A stretch of DNA of 64,000 nucleotides from Isoetes taiwanensis (lineage: Eukaryota; Streptophyta; Lycopodiopsida; Isoetales; Isoetaceae). Every line of letters begins with the position of its first letter. The first letter of the stretch is position 1. The stretch spans positions 3,630,001 through 3,694,000 of the forward strand of contig JAJEKV010000073.1 of assembly GCA_021234155.1 (NCBI GenBank). The letters are read 5' to 3'. Both the position numbers and the translations under genes were made by a program. Shown piece after piece: positions 47,641 through 60,463 of the stretch. The notes beneath the pieces were generated by a model that was given only the letters and a program-made list of their open reading frames with translations, was not told the DNA's origin and did not search any database.

Positions 47641-49393
47641 AAATAGGGTGAAATTGACTCCCCACGATTATTACATCGTGACCAAAATATTTAAGCCTTT
47701 CTCATTTAAATGACCATTGGCTATAGGACCCAAAAGTTGAAGATCAACAAATTCCAAAGGATTATTATGAACAATGTAAACATATCCATCCAAGAATAGG
47801 ACTGAATAGCCCATCTTTCGATTGAAATCACTTACACCAAGTAAGTTCACAAGTAATTCAGATACTAGAATGACGTCTTTAATCTTGAGAGAAAGACAGC
47901 GTTTGGTAGAAATAGATACATTCCTGTTTGCAGTTGATTTAGCAATATTTCCATCGACCATTTTTACCATTGTTTTGTTATATGAATGAAGAATCTGGAA
48001 ATCATTTGATTGTCCTGCCAAATGCTTGGTGGCCCCAAAATCCACAAGCCAAGTATGTGGTTGTAGATTCTCTGCAGCTACATTGAGGAACTGTAATTCT
48101 GCCTCCTTCAAATCAACATGGAAAGCATGAGCATTTACTTCACTAGAAATAGTTGAATACGTAGCTTTTCGTTTGGCTTCTTTGTGTTTTAGAAATTCAG
48201 CCATATCTTTTAGAAGCTTCTTGCACTCACGCTTAACACGGCTCTTTTTACCACAATACCAACAAGTGAATAGTTGCTTAGATCCAGATTTGGAATATGA
48301 TTTGGATTCCTCAACATAGTCATAAGAAGGGCAAAGGAAGTAGATCCAGATGTAGCAACTAAAGGACTAACAGGAGGTGAAGAAACCTTGGTTCTAAAAT
48401 AGAAACTAGCTTCCATTTCATCATATTTTTTATGACCTTGTTCGCATCTATAGGTTTGAGTTGAAGTTGATTGAAAGAGACAGTGATCTTATTTTGGAGC
48501 TTGTCATAATTAGAGACACTTTGATATTCTCGAGGCAAACCTTTGAGAGCATACTAGACGAGGGACAAATCTGACATAGTACTACTCTGCCTGCTGCAAG
48601 CAATTTTCCCTGTAATGCTTTTAAGTGTTTTCAACATGAGATTATCCATTTAGCTTTGAATACTGAGTTGTTGACCTTCATATGCCTGAATGCAATTCTT
48701 ATGCAAAAAATCAAATGTTGTAATAAAAGTTGCATACCCTCGAATATCTCCTAAAAAATCTGGACAAATACATGCTTTGAGATGATTCAAAGCATGAAAT
48801 CCTTTTCTAAATCTTCATGTGAAGTAGGGTTCCATTTTGATTGAAAAACAACTCTCAAACCTCTCAAATTGAGATTGGTTCCAAAGGCATCTCGCCATGT
48901 GAAACAATTGTCAATATCTAACACAGGGTGAGTAAAGTATTTCCAAGGATTGGCATCTGTAGCCATTGTAGCCGTTTGTGGTGAAAAGAATACATGTCCA
49001 AACAGATTCAAGCAGAGCCGAGAAGGAAGTAGGAACTGCTTGAGAAAGGATTACCAAAAAAATTGTCATCGGGTGTTCTTCATGCACTTTTGACAAAACG
49101 TAAAAAAAAATAGGGAATACAGCAAGTTAAGGAATATTCTAAGTGATGTGTATTACATCCAACTCTAAAGGGTTGATGAAATTCGATTTCGATCAACGAT
49201 TTAAATTTGAATTTGAATCGCTTCCAATTATTCATGATCAGACCCAAAAAGACTCATTCTGATCCCACCCGCTCAAATTCAGCACTCAATTTCCTCCTTG
49301 CATTAAGCTCTGATAGCATGAAGATATGATTGAATGAAGACAACTATGCAAGGATAGAATGAGATAGAAGATATAGCTAGTCTAATGAGTGAA

Positions 49394-50464
49394 TTCGATG
49401 TAAAACAATAAAGCATGACTATTGAGATTTGTGCCGCTGGTGAAATGATGTTCCAAAAATTTATAGCAACACATGCATGCTGTCTATCATCCTTCATGAA
49501 GAAACTAATTCTTTGCCAGTTCTGATAGTCATATGGCATCCTAAACAGCAAAGGAACCAATCTCATATGCCATGGAACACGCGTAAATGAGAAGGTGTCA
49601 TCTTCGTGCCCTTGCAAATTCTACATTGCAGGATAGTTTAAGACCTCATCTGATGGTACAGATAAATTTCCAGCAATGGCAAATCCTATAATTTGCACAT
49701 GCTCCTCTAAACTAACCACAACACATGCCTACCACCTCCTAGGTGTACCTGGAAGGTCTAGCAAAGAATGCACACATGCCGCCCTAGTCCTTCTCCATCT
49801 CACTTTGTACAAAAGGCTACAAACAAATTGAATAATGGGAAAATTTAAAAAGGGAAGACTTTCAAAAATTCATAGGTCTCTGGGCCTGCAATTTAATAAC
49901 TTGCAATCTGCAACCCGCATAAAAATGGAGCTGATGCAAATCTTACTAAAGTCATGTCTCCTTAGATTGCAAAACCTCTCACATTATCCAAATGTGGATT
50001 CTTGAGCAATCAATGGATGGACACAAAACCTGACACTTCAGATCTAACCTTTGTCAAAGATGATCAAGACCAAACATCAAGACTCCTCACTTTGACAGCA
50101 TATGCAGCATCTTCCATGCAACTGACATGGCATTTAGACTGTATCCTTCAAGATTCAGAAAGGCTTCTGAGACTGGCCTTTACGTCTTCCAAAGCATTGA
50201 TTGAGAATGGTCTTGCATATTGTTAATATACAACTGCACCAAATCTAGTTACAGTGATTATGTGAATTAGGGGGTATGTGAGACCTAAATATATATCTTA
50301 CTCTAATTTGAGACTGGCGTAGAGCAATCCATTTTTGAAATGTGGTGTCAGAAGATAAACAGCTCCTAAAAGGAGGAAAAAAAAAAAAAAAAAAAAAAAA
50401 ACCTTGCTTCAATATTTACTGCAGTGCCAAGCATGCATTCTGCTCCAGTCCAAGGCCCAATGTT
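49394..50464. other. Spacer between two Copia elements
   Basis: No recognised gene. A long A run sits at 50379-50400. Short ORFs have no family match. Confidence 0.6.
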
Positions 50465-50469
50465 ATATC

Positions 50470-50655
50470 TATTAGAGGATTATCCACGTGTCTAGATGAC
50501 TATACATGTTGCGTCACTTGTTGCCGGCATGGCATGTCTTTATAAGCCACAATCACGCTTCATTCAGTTAGTGAAGCCTCTAGCTAGTATTCTAGATGCT
50601 CTTGTATCTTCTTCATTCTTCAAGAAATATATTCTATTCAGAAGCCTTTGATTAA
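50470..50655 (+). repeat. 5' LTR of the 50-54 kb Copia element
   Basis: 186 bp, about 95 percent like 54265-54450. It begins TATTAG rather than TG. A TATA-like tttataag lies at 50539-50546. Confidence 0.9.
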
Positions 50656-51990
50656 TGGTATCAGAGCTGGACTTGAGTCGGACATGTTTGATCAGCAGAT
50701 CTTGATCTAGGATTGAAGATCAAAGGTAAAAATTCGTGAAACTGAAGTGGATATGTTTAGACTTTATAATAAGCTAAACACTGCTTGCATCTGCTAAGCT
50801 AGACTAACATCTTGCAATTCTTGCAAGAACAGGTGCCGAAGACTGTTTTTTCAAAGATTCTTGATGTTCTTTATCAAAATTGTCATATATTTCGAAATTT
50901 TTTGCTGATTTGTGCCGGTTTTAGTAGCAGGAGTCGGAGTCGGAGTCGGAGTCGCCTTTTGTCCAAATTTAGCTTATATTCTAAATTTAGCCAATTTTTT
51001 TTTCGCTTTCTTGTGGAAATGTGCTCTCTTGCGATTTCTAATGGCAGTTAGCCACGATCCTTGGAAATATTTTCAACATCCAGTTCTAGATCATCATAAT
51101 TACTTTACTTGGAAAGAAGCTTTCAAGACAAATCTTTAATCTCAAGGATTTGGGTGAAGTTCTTGACATTAAGTGGGTTCCCAAAACAGATGATGAAAAG
51201 AAGAAATATTTCTATGCTCTCAATCACCTTAGGGCTTGTATTTGTACTGATTATCTTATGGATATTAAAGAGTTCTCTGATTTTTCAACAACCTTTCAGT
51301 TTTTGCAAAAGAAGCGTGTTCTTAAAGGTGAAGGCCAATAACTTGTTATTCAAAGTCAAATGGATAATCTGAAGTTAGTAAATTGCTCCAGCATGCGAGA
51401 CTATTTGAAGAAACTCAAAAATTTACATGAAGAGTATATTAGTGCTGGAGGTGAGATGAAAGAAGTCAGACTTATTCTTTATGCTTTGAAGGGGTTGTCA
51501 GATGAATACAAGCATACAGTCAAGTTTTATAAATTGCAACATGAGATCAAGATTGATTTTCACCATCTGTAACAACAATTATTAGATGAAGAGCCAGTTA
51601 ATAAGAGAGCCATCCAGACTGAAGCTGCTCACTATTCTCACACAAAAGTTTCTTCTTCCTTTATGCATTCTTCTACAGATGCTCCTCTAGAAATGCATCT
51701 GCACCGTCTAACAATTCTGCTAAGGAGCCTTTCACTTGCTGGTATTGTGGTAAGAAAGGCCATATGAAACGTCAATAGAGGAAGTTACAACGAGAGTTTG
51801 CTCAATTTGCAAAAGAGCAATCAAAGGAGCAGCCACTCAAGTCTTCTACTACTCCAATTCAAGAGATTAGTGCTAAGGTTTCTGAAATCTCTGTTGATGA
51901 GTTAGAGGCTCAATTTCTTGGTGTTGCTGCAGAACATCTAGCAGAAGAAGAGGTCTGGTTAATAGATTCAAGGGCCACCAAACATATAGC

Positions 51991-52172
51991 AGGCAAATCG
52001 AGTGTAGTTTTTACACTTCAAAGGTATGTCTCTACTGTTGTGAAGATGACAGACGGAAATCTCACTCGAGCAAAAGGAAAAGGCAAATCAAATGTATTTT
52101 TTACACTTCAAAGGTATGTCTCTACTGTTGTGAAGATGACAGACGGAAATCTCACTCGAGCAAAAGGAAAAG
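51991..52172 (+). repeat. 91-bp tandem duplication in Copia
   Basis: The block ggcaaatcgagtgtagtttt through cactcgagcaaaaggaaaa is repeated once with a few changes. It sits where the integrase should begin. Confidence 0.85.
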
Positions 52173-54264
52173 GAGCTGATGATAACATTCAATCTATTTG
52201 ACATTGAATCCTCTGTTTTACCAGCCTCTATATCTTCAAGTTCTGTCTCATGTATGCTTCCATCTGTATCACATCCTAGTATTTCATTACCTTCCAATGA
52301 TAACCTTGTTGTTTCTCATGATCCTTCTACAGTTCTTACTGCTGCCCATGATCAGTCACCTTCTTTGTCCCCTGTTTCTCACACTCATTCAATTTCTTCA
52401 AATCCTTATACTGATTTTGAACCTCTTGAGTTACAAGATCACGTACCGGCTTCACCATCATTGTCTAATCAAGTTACCATCATTATCTCCTAATCAAGTT
52501 GATGAACTGGAGTATTCAACTAAGTCTTTGCCAATTGTACCCAGACGATCTCCCCGGCTTGCTGACCTGTCTTTGAGTGCTCTTTGAGTGTTGGTGATGA
52601 TTCTAATATGTGTAATTATGCTCGGATGGTTAAAGTTCTCAATGACAGTGATCCTATCTTCTATGGTCAAGCAGCAAAATGTGATCATTGGGTTAGTGCA
52701 ATGAAGGATGGATACGGCATATTGCATAAACAAGGGACTTGGAAGCTTGTGCCAAAACCTCAAGGCAAGAATATCATTGGTGCAAAGTGGGTATATCGCA
52801 TCAAATACCATTCACATGGTACAATTTCTAGGAGATGTTACGATTTCTAGGCACAAAGCCAGACTTGTTGCCGAGGGATATACACAACAAGGAGGTTTTG
52901 ACTATGATGATGTTTTTGTGTCTGTGGTTCGGCTTGACACACTACGTGTTGTTCTTGCTTTAGCAGCACAAAATTCTTGGCCTGTTCATCAGCTAGATTT
53001 CAAATCAGCGTTTTTAAATGGAAATTTAGAAGAGGAGTTATACATGCATCAACCTCTGGGTTTTGTGAATAAGGAGTACCCTAGTTATGTTTGCAAGTTG
53101 AAGAAAAGTCTGTATGGACTTAGGCAAGCACCTAGATGCTGGAATCAGAAGATAAATGCTTATCTTATGAATATGAAATATCTTAGATCTCGAGCAGATC
53201 CTAGTCTTTATTTTAAGTTTCAGGACTCCAAAGTTTCTATCATTCTTTTTCATGTTGATGATACTATTATGATAGATAGTGCATTCCCTCTTATTGAACA
53301 AATTAAGGCATCTATTGCAGCTGATTTTGAGGTTACAGACCTTGGCCTTATGCACTATTGCTTAGGTCTTGAAGTATGGCAAACTTCAAAAGGTATCCAC
53401 TTAACCCAACAAAAATATGTCTCAGAAATTTTGGATAAATTCCATATGACAGATTGCAAACCTGCGCTTATCCCTTGGGATCCAGGTTAGAAGTTGACTC
53501 TTCAATCAGATGATGAAGATACTGACGCTACTCTCTACAAACAGTTAGTCGGTGCATTGCTCTATCTGACCATTACATGTCCAGATATAAGATATAACAT
53601 ATGTTGTTGGAGTTCTTACGAGATTTATGACCCGTCCAAAGCAATCTCATTGGAAGGCAGCCAAGCAAGTGGTTCGTTATCTTAAAGGTACTCATAACGA
53701 GGATCTTTTCTACGGCCTCTACAAATTTGGATTCTAGGAAATCTCTTACAAGTTTTGTGTCTTTCTTTGGCAACAGTCCAGTCTTGTTAGTTGGGGTTCT
53801 AAAACTCAAAGTACTACTAGTATTAGTACTACAGAAGCTGCTGAGCTGAAAGCCTTAACAGATACTACTCAGGAATTAAAGTGGTTGCTTCATCTTTATG
53901 AAGATCTTGGTGTATCAATCAAACCTGCTCAACTCTATTGTGATAATAGTGGAGCTATTTCACATGTTAAGGATTTCAAGATGCACTTGCAAATCAAACA
54001 TTTGGATATTAAACTCTGTTTTATTCGGAACAGCAGCAAAATGGTTATCTTACTCTTTTCTATTGCTCCACCAAAGACCAGTTAGTTGGCTGACGGTTTC
54101 ACTAAACCACTTTCAGGCAGATTGTTTAAACAAATGAAAGGTGTTTTGGCTCTTCAGTCTTATGCCTCTGAGGGGGGATAATATCTTTCAGGGGGGATAT
54201 CTTCAAGCATTTGTTTTTGTTTTTTCTGTTGTTCATTTCTCAGCCATGCTAGTCATAGGGGGGA

Positions 54265-54450
54265 TATTAGAGGATTATCCACGTGTCTAGATGACTATAC
54301 ATGCTGAGTCACTTGTTGCTGACGTGGCATGTCTTTATAAGCCACAGTCACGCTTCATTCAGTTAGTGAAGCCTCTAGCTAGTATTCTAGATGCTCTTCT
54401 ATCTTCTTCATTCTTCAAGAAATACATTCTATTCAGAAGCCTTTGGTTCA
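54265..54450 (+). repeat. 3' LTR of the 50-54 kb Copia element
   Basis: 186-bp copy following a purine tract (aggggggat, 54257-54265). It ends GGTTCA and is followed by the ATATC target copy. Confidence 0.9.
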
Positions 54451-54455
54451 ATATC

Positions 54456-55911
54456 AACAAAGCACTATAAATTCTTTAGGTAATTTAACAGTTTGCTTTC
54501 TTAAATTATGTTAGATGATTGATATGTCTTTCTTACATGCAAGTGCACCTTAATTTCAGTGCATGGGATCTGCTATGAATTGCGATTTTGAGAGTCAGAC
54601 CTGCAGACACAAAAGGTGAAATAACATATCAACAATGAGAAAGGAACTTTACTTCAATAAATGCGGATGGAGCAGATCGAAGTACCTATGAGACTTACTA
54701 ACGCAACAGTTCAAATACAATCTATAATAGATGCATGGCTTGTAAACACAACATCTGGATGCCAGTATACCCTACAGAAGCTCAAGAGGATAAAGATAGT
54801 TTTGTATACCTGCTTATGCAAACTCAGAATAAATAACCATGCCTATATGCCTCTCAAAGTGCTAATGCTGGATTCAAGCAGGGCAATGTCTGGTAGCAAT
54901 ACAGCCTTTCTGGAGTATTAACTGATGAATGCCGAAAGGAATCGTGCTGTCCCAAGAGATGTGAAAACCTTGAGGTCAAAACCCTGAAAAAAGAGGGCAT
55001 GATTTTATCTGAAACCCAAGACAGAAATTTTTCCTCCATGCAACCCTTAATTTTAGCCCACCAAATATTTTTGGAGAATTGATAACCTCGTCCACAAAGT
55101 CGAGGGGTAACTCAACTCTTCCTGAATGAGTGGAAGCTGAATCAGAAACTGAAGTGTTGGAAGCAGCCATAATACTGACACCATGCGAAACCCTAATCAT
55201 ACATGGCATGCCTCCAAGACTGACTTGCCTCTTGAACTCCACCATGAATCGGTAACAATCGCCGTCTCGCATCCGCGAAAAATAACCCATCGAAGCCCAA
55301 AACTGAAATTTCAAAATCAAAGAAATCCACATGCCCGATTTTTCGAGTGCCAAGAACATTTTCCATCTACAAAATCCTCCACAACCTTAGGAAACCAACC
55401 TGGAAATAAATACAAAATGTTTTCCACCTGCCGGGAAAACCAAATTCAAACAATAGATAGAACTGAAGATATAGCTAAAGGCACTGAAGAAACACAATCG
55501 GTCTAGAACAAACCAAATCTCCTACTTCCCTTATTAGCATAATACTGTTGGTAGCAACCGCCCTGAAGTGGTTAGATGATTATCTCAATCATTGATATGC
55601 TTACCATCTTTGAAATGATATTTTCAGGGTAACGTGTTTATTTAGTGAGGTGTGTCAAATAGATATACCCATTAACGGACTCAGGGTGAAAAAAATCAAT
55701 CACTACACAAGGTCGCCGCAACAAATTTCCTGTAGTATATGAACTGCAATAAGATAATGAGTACAATGTATGACCAACCGACTTTTTACCAACAGCCTTT
55801 CAGCAGTGATGCTCTCCTCTAATTCTAGACAGGAAATGAATGGTGAAAAGATCTTCACATGGGACTTGTACAAAGATAAGTGCCTTGATTCCAAAAAATA
55901 TCCCAAACAGG
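54456..55911. other. Spacer downstream of the SNAPc3 gene
   Basis: On the minus strand a frame 55359-54976 holds MAASNTSVSDSASTHSGRVE (ATG at 55169) followed by LPLDFVDEVINSPKIFGGLK. It reads like the N-terminus of a protein, but I recognise no family and no continuation. The SNAPc3 3' UTR probably lies between 55700 and 55911. Confidence 0.45.
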
Positions 55912-58900
55912 TTATTCATGGAAATACTCATAGACCTTAAAGTCATCATATATAAGCATGCCCGATTCTGAATAATGAAGCATGTAGTAGCAATTTTGAC
56001 AGAAAAAGCAAGGGCTTTGTGGGGCAAGTTTATCATCATAAGTGACCACTTTTGCTCGATAAATATCACAAATATTGCATTTCCTATGCCTCAAACTCTG
56101 CTGATCTCTTATAAGAGGATACGCATGTTTGTTTTGAATGTCTTCTGGATGTATCAGTCTCATATCCCTGACAATAAGCGAGTGCTTGCAATTTCCCTGC
56201 ATACAACGTCATTTATTAAGAAACAATAAAGGTCCATAGCAACCCAAACAGATCTCTTCTGCACCTGATGACAGTACAAATATCTCTCGCCCAGCCGACA
56301 GTTGATGTCCTGGAAGCAGGTCTCGGACATACTAGCTGCCTTAAATGTTGGGATGCCATTACTGCACGCTTGACAACCATCATTCAGTATTGGCTGTGGC
56401 TTGCTGCCACCTAAGGATTTCCATTTCCTTGCCACTTCTTTTTCCCCTGCTTGAAGCCAGTCAAGGATTGGCCTGCTATAGTCTGTTGCTTCCGAATGTC
56501 TTAAATCATTGTAAAAAACATTCTGTGGAATCAAAAAGCAAATCATGACATTGATAGTAGAATGGAACTACAAAATTTACACAAAATATGAACCTCAATT
56601 AAGAAATAGCCAGAAGGAACTTCCAGCTTTGCATGTCGGGCCAATTCATCTGTTAAGCAATAAAGTCTGTCCCTAAGAGCCGTAAGTGGTTGGCTACCCA
56701 ACACAAAGAACTCTTGTGCCTGTCACAACCAGTTTACAGATGCTAAATATTTATACGTCACGCTATTCACAGAGATTTTACTAACAAAAAATGCTTTGCT
56801 TGTGTGTCTAAGTGTCTTAAGTACATCCTATGCAGAACATGCTACTGCATCTATTCAACTGTACCTTTGAAAGTCTACCACTGGAACTGTAAAATTCTAC
56901 ACAGAGCAGGACCTCAGAAGGGTCCACGGACTCAAAAGGGTTCTTTGGATTGCTATCACCTGGAGCCCGCAAACACATTTATTTACAAGTAGAAATTTTA
57001 TGATTTACTTTAAGCAGTTAATCAAATACACCTTAGCACTTTAAGGTCCTTTCAAGGAAAATAGACAGCGGCAGCAGCCATAAACTCTTCACGTTAATTA
57101 GCTTGCACTACCATATTTACTGTTGAAATAAGAACCTGAAAACAAAGATTGCTAAAAACCCATAAAAGCTTTCCTTTTTCCCACACATCCTGAAGTGGAC
57201 GTGATTCTTTTGACACCCGATTGCCCTATTTAGGGGTCGTGGATGGAAACTAGTTATAACTATGGGTCAACTCGACAAATATAGAGCCTGGCATATAGTA
57301 GTAATATGCTTGAATTGCCTGAAGCAGTTGAACATAACAAATTTTAAAATCAATCCAGAAGAATTGAATAACCCCAAGGAAAGAGGTCTCCAGCAGAAAC
57401 CCATTGCCTAGTCTTTTCTGCACCTTAGTTAATCCGTTAAGTTTCAGCATCTACGGAGACATAAGCAAGAAAAACACGAATCAACAAAACAAACCTTTGG
57501 GAGTGAAGTAAGAAATGATGACTGTAGCTTTTGGGCATGTCCCAAAGCTGCTCCCTTTGTTTTTTCCACCAAACTGCAATAGGAAAGATAGATTTGACAA
57601 AATCATTTTAAGCACAAGAAGAGGTACAAGCTCTTCAACGAGCTCAGTTTAGCAGAATACTGCAAACAACGAAGTGGTGCATTCTCCCTTGCTGCAGCAC
57701 GTTCTCTTCTAAGAAGTACTAATGCTGCTTCTCGATTTGCGTCCTGCATTAAACATTGTAGTCTACCGATCAGACGAACATAAAAAACAACCATGCCGCC
57801 TACAAATGCCCTTGCTATGCTGAAAATAATACACGCATATGCTATATAAACAACTACGGCTTCAGTTTCATGCTCACACTCCCTTGCCTACCCTCCCTTT
57901 ACTCCATCAATAGCACTGATTTCCTATTTAGTTTCCTTGTATCCTTGAAATCTTACCAGATTTATTGAGCCAAATTTTTCTCTTACTTAGAAAGTCTTAC
58001 ATTTGATAATAATACTGTCCCAGCCCAATTTTGTAAGTGCTTTGAGCTCATGGCAAGAGCTTGCAAAGACCAGAACTAATTGCCATGCAGCAGGTTTTAT
58101 TGAAAACAATGGGTGCCCCTTATAACATATGCCAATATAAATTGAAACATTTTCTTGCCAAGTGATTGAAAACAGAAGACCATTCGCAGTTTGCAAAAGT
58201 AAGGTGCATCTTAACCTGTGTCGTTAAAACCATTAGTGAAACGTATAGGAAACAAATAGAATGGTATCCATGAGCAGAGTCATAATTCAGCACTGCATGT
58301 GCACTATAATGACCCTACACCGGAACAGTTTTGATAATAAGAAAGAATATGAAGGCTTATTAAAGGGAACTGAACTAGGAAGTCTCCATAGGTAAACATC
58401 TAAACTGACAATAACTATAATCAATAATAAATCATTAGAAAGATCCTAACACTATAAAATCACCTTTAAAGCTGCAGCTCTGACTTCACGGTCCCGAGGG
58501 CGTCCTCTTGGTTTTTCCTTCTTCAATTGACGCATATCCTTTTTCGTTGCTTTCTTCTTCTTCTTTTTCTTCGAGCTACCCACATCCTTCTTAGTGTTGA
58601 GTGATGGGTTTTCATTTCCAAGTATAACCTTAGGTGATAGCTTTAACAGCTCGACTTCAGTTTTTTCTGCAATTTGATCTTTAACTACTGTAGTATTGAA
58701 AATATCAGTCTTCTCATTATTTATTTCACATTGCAGGGCATTCTCAAGATCAAACTTTTGGGTGTCTTCATGACGATCTTCCTTTGTTTCTAAATTGGCA
58801 TGATCCACTTCTCTTATTCCTGTGGCTTCTGCAAACAAATTCACCTGCATCATGGTTAACCCCCATGTCTCAAGAGATCCTCCAGGTGAGTTTGCTGGAG

Positions 58901-59667
58901 CAATTTGTCCACTTGCAAGTACAAAATTTTCAGACTCAATTGTAGGATCTTCATACTCAATTGTAGGACAACTTTGATCTCCATACATCAAGGTTGAGTA
59001 GGGGTGGACTGATTGGTGTGGATGGATTTCAGGCTCCATCACAACTATTTGATTATTATCAGCGTTTACTAAGTCGCCACCATCTGTCTGCACAAGGCTG
59101 AGTTTTCTTGGGTTCATTCCAAGCTGAAAATTTATAATAAATAGTACAGTCTCTCTTTACCTCTGCCAAAGCATTCACTAACTGAGCATCTGTAACGACC
59201 TTCAGGTCGTTCACCCTGCCAGGAGCAAAAGGTTTAGAATTCTCCAAAAAGAGAATGTATAAGAATGCTAGTTAAGGTCATTCAAGAAAAAACATACAGA
59301 AGATCTGAATCATCATCGTCCAATTCTAGATCCTCTAGCTCATCCATAAGATCCTACAATCAAAAAATAAAATAAGCTGTAGGATTTACCATGAAATCTG
59401 CAAAATTAAATTTATGGAACTTTATTCTATGATTCTTGGTTGTTAGCTTATGGACAGAAACATAAAAAATATTTGGTTCCGTACGTTCTTTCAAGGGTTG
59501 AAGTGTAATAGTATGGAAGAAAAATGAAAATGAGAAAAAACCTCGATGAGTTCCAGGCATCGGTGTCGGAATTGGGCTCCATTGATACGTTCTGAAATCA
59601 AGCCAGGGACGAAGAGGGGACCACCAGGGGCGCCAATGTTCTCCCCCGCACTATAAACGTTCTCCAT
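55912..59667 (-). CDS. SRD2-like (SNAPC3): snRNA-activating protein complex subunit 3 (SNAP50/SRD2-like), about 12 exons
   Basis: The protein binds the upstream element of snRNA promoters as part of SNAPc in the nucleus. Exons, high to low: 59667-59542, 59353-59298, 59215-59161, 59123-58464, 57743-57628 (end approximate), 57573-57495, a possible short exon near 57140, 56959-56865, 56719-56594, 56522-56265, 56196-55912. Start MENVYSAGEN; the preceding TTG is not used. The N-terminal half is acidic with a Lys-rich run (SSKKKKKKKATKK) and KEKPRGRPRDREVRAAALK. The C-terminal half is conserved: QEFFVLGSQPLTALRDRLYC, then DLRHSEATDYSRPILDWL, CFQDINCRLGERYLYCHQ, and the zinc-binding end with CNICDIYRA and FFCQNCYYMLHYSESG. 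The 57495-56959 junction does not close in frame, so one exon border is wrong or missing. Total about 620 residues. Confidence 0.85.
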
Positions 59668-60265
59668 CTCCGGATAACTTTCAAAGAACAAAGAATTAGA
59701 ATCAGGTAACTTACGGGCTTGATTTGGGTTTAGGCTAACATGCTGTAGTGGAGTTTCAAATTTGCGTTAGGAAAGATTTCACATGTCTGATATTTTACAG
59801 CTTTTCTATTCTATTCCGAGCGAATGGCTCCCAAAAAGGGGGTTGGATTCTAAATATTTCGCTCCCGAAAGCGGGTTGGATTCTAAAAATGGGGAGCCGA
59901 ATACGCTATCCAGGATTTTCCGGTTTAGAGGAAAACTTTTTAAGTTTGGATTTTCCAGTTTAGAGGAAAAATTTTTGGATTTTTCTTTAGCCACATTTAC
60001 TAAGATTTTGGGATTTCATTAGGGAATTTAGATGGCGGGAAAAAATCCGGGTTTCCAAAAATCGGAGATGCATTTTTGCTATGATTTCTAAACTTTCCTT
60101 ATCCGTTCTGAGCCTTCGGCATTGCAGCTGTCGAATCGTGCATGTTAGCCATATGGATTGGCATTTTTATGTTTTCGGTTTTCTTCTTCAGATGGGAGAT
60201 CTGATTGCGCCGCCATGTTTTTGACCTTCATAAGTTGCTATGATCGAACGCGTGCAGGAAAATGC
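59668..60265. other. SNAPc3 upstream region
   Basis: A tandem of gctccc(a/g)aaag-gggttggattctaaa occurs at 59826-59891. A second small repeat, gtttagaggaaaa-ttt, occurs twice at 59932-59975. These lie 160-310 bp upstream of the SNAPc3 ATG. I cannot name a promoter element. Confidence 0.55.
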
Positions 60266-60463
60266 TCTAAGAATGGACTCCACATGGCAGATATCAACGT
60301 TATGCAAGTATCTAATCTGCCTTTGAAACTGTTTTCCAGCTTGCAAGCACCTTGCAGCACGAATTTCTAAGAATGGACTCCACATGGCAGATATCAACGT
60401 TATGCAAGTATCTAATCTGCCTTTGAAACTGTTTTCCAGCTTGCAAGCACCTTGCAGCACGAA
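60266..60463 (+). repeat. Perfect 100-bp tandem duplication
   Basis: The block tctaagaatggactccacat through ccttgcagcacgaat is repeated with a period of exactly 100 bp, with no difference seen over about 98 bp. It is recent or kept by conversion. Confidence 0.9.

Larger units (their letters stand above)
43695..49393 (-). mobile_element. Decayed Copia retrotransposon
   Basis: On the minus strand the order is Gag (49011-48420, PWKYFTHPVLDIDNCFTWRD), zinc knuckle near 48240, protease (48100-48000, LVDFGATKHLAG), GAG-pre-integrase (near 46800), integrase (46714-46310, FLVIVDDFSRSTWVFPIK), reverse transcriptase (45117-44500, CKLKKNLYGLNQAPRRWN, LLLYIDDTIMTG) and RNase H (44400-44121, YCDNYGAIAHAKD). 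A primer-site variant ggtatcagagct with one change lies at 49305-49318. Foreign blocks interrupt it at about 45842-46160 and 46830-47640. Stops make it inactive. The 5' LTR is cut short at 49394. Confidence 0.85.
50470..54450 (+). mobile_element. Copia retrotransposon with short LTRs, integrase missing
   Basis: LTRs of 186 bp (50470-50655 and 54265-54450) share start tattagaggattatcc and are flanked by ATATC at 50465-50469 and 54451-54455. Primer site tggtatcagagct follows at 50656. Gag starts at 51030 (MAVSHDPWKYFQHPVLDHHN) in several frames. The knuckle CWYCGKKGHMKRQ ends in a stop before its last Cys. Protease carries DSRATKH instead of DSGATKH. Then a 91-bp tandem duplication (51991-52172) leads directly to the linker before RT, so the integrase catalytic region is absent. 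RT 52840-53490 (HQLDFKSAFLNGNLEEELYM, LFHVDDTIMI) and RNase H 53494-54085 (YCDNSGAISHVKD) follow. LTRs contain tctttataagcc. Confidence 0.9.

Noticed and set aside
50379-50400. Poly(A) run as the end of a retroposon
   Set aside because: No target duplication or upstream element text supports this. It may be a simple-sequence run.
57250-57450. ORF at 57250-57450 (minus) as an SNAPc3 exon
   Set aside because: No similarity to the family, and no fitting splice pair.
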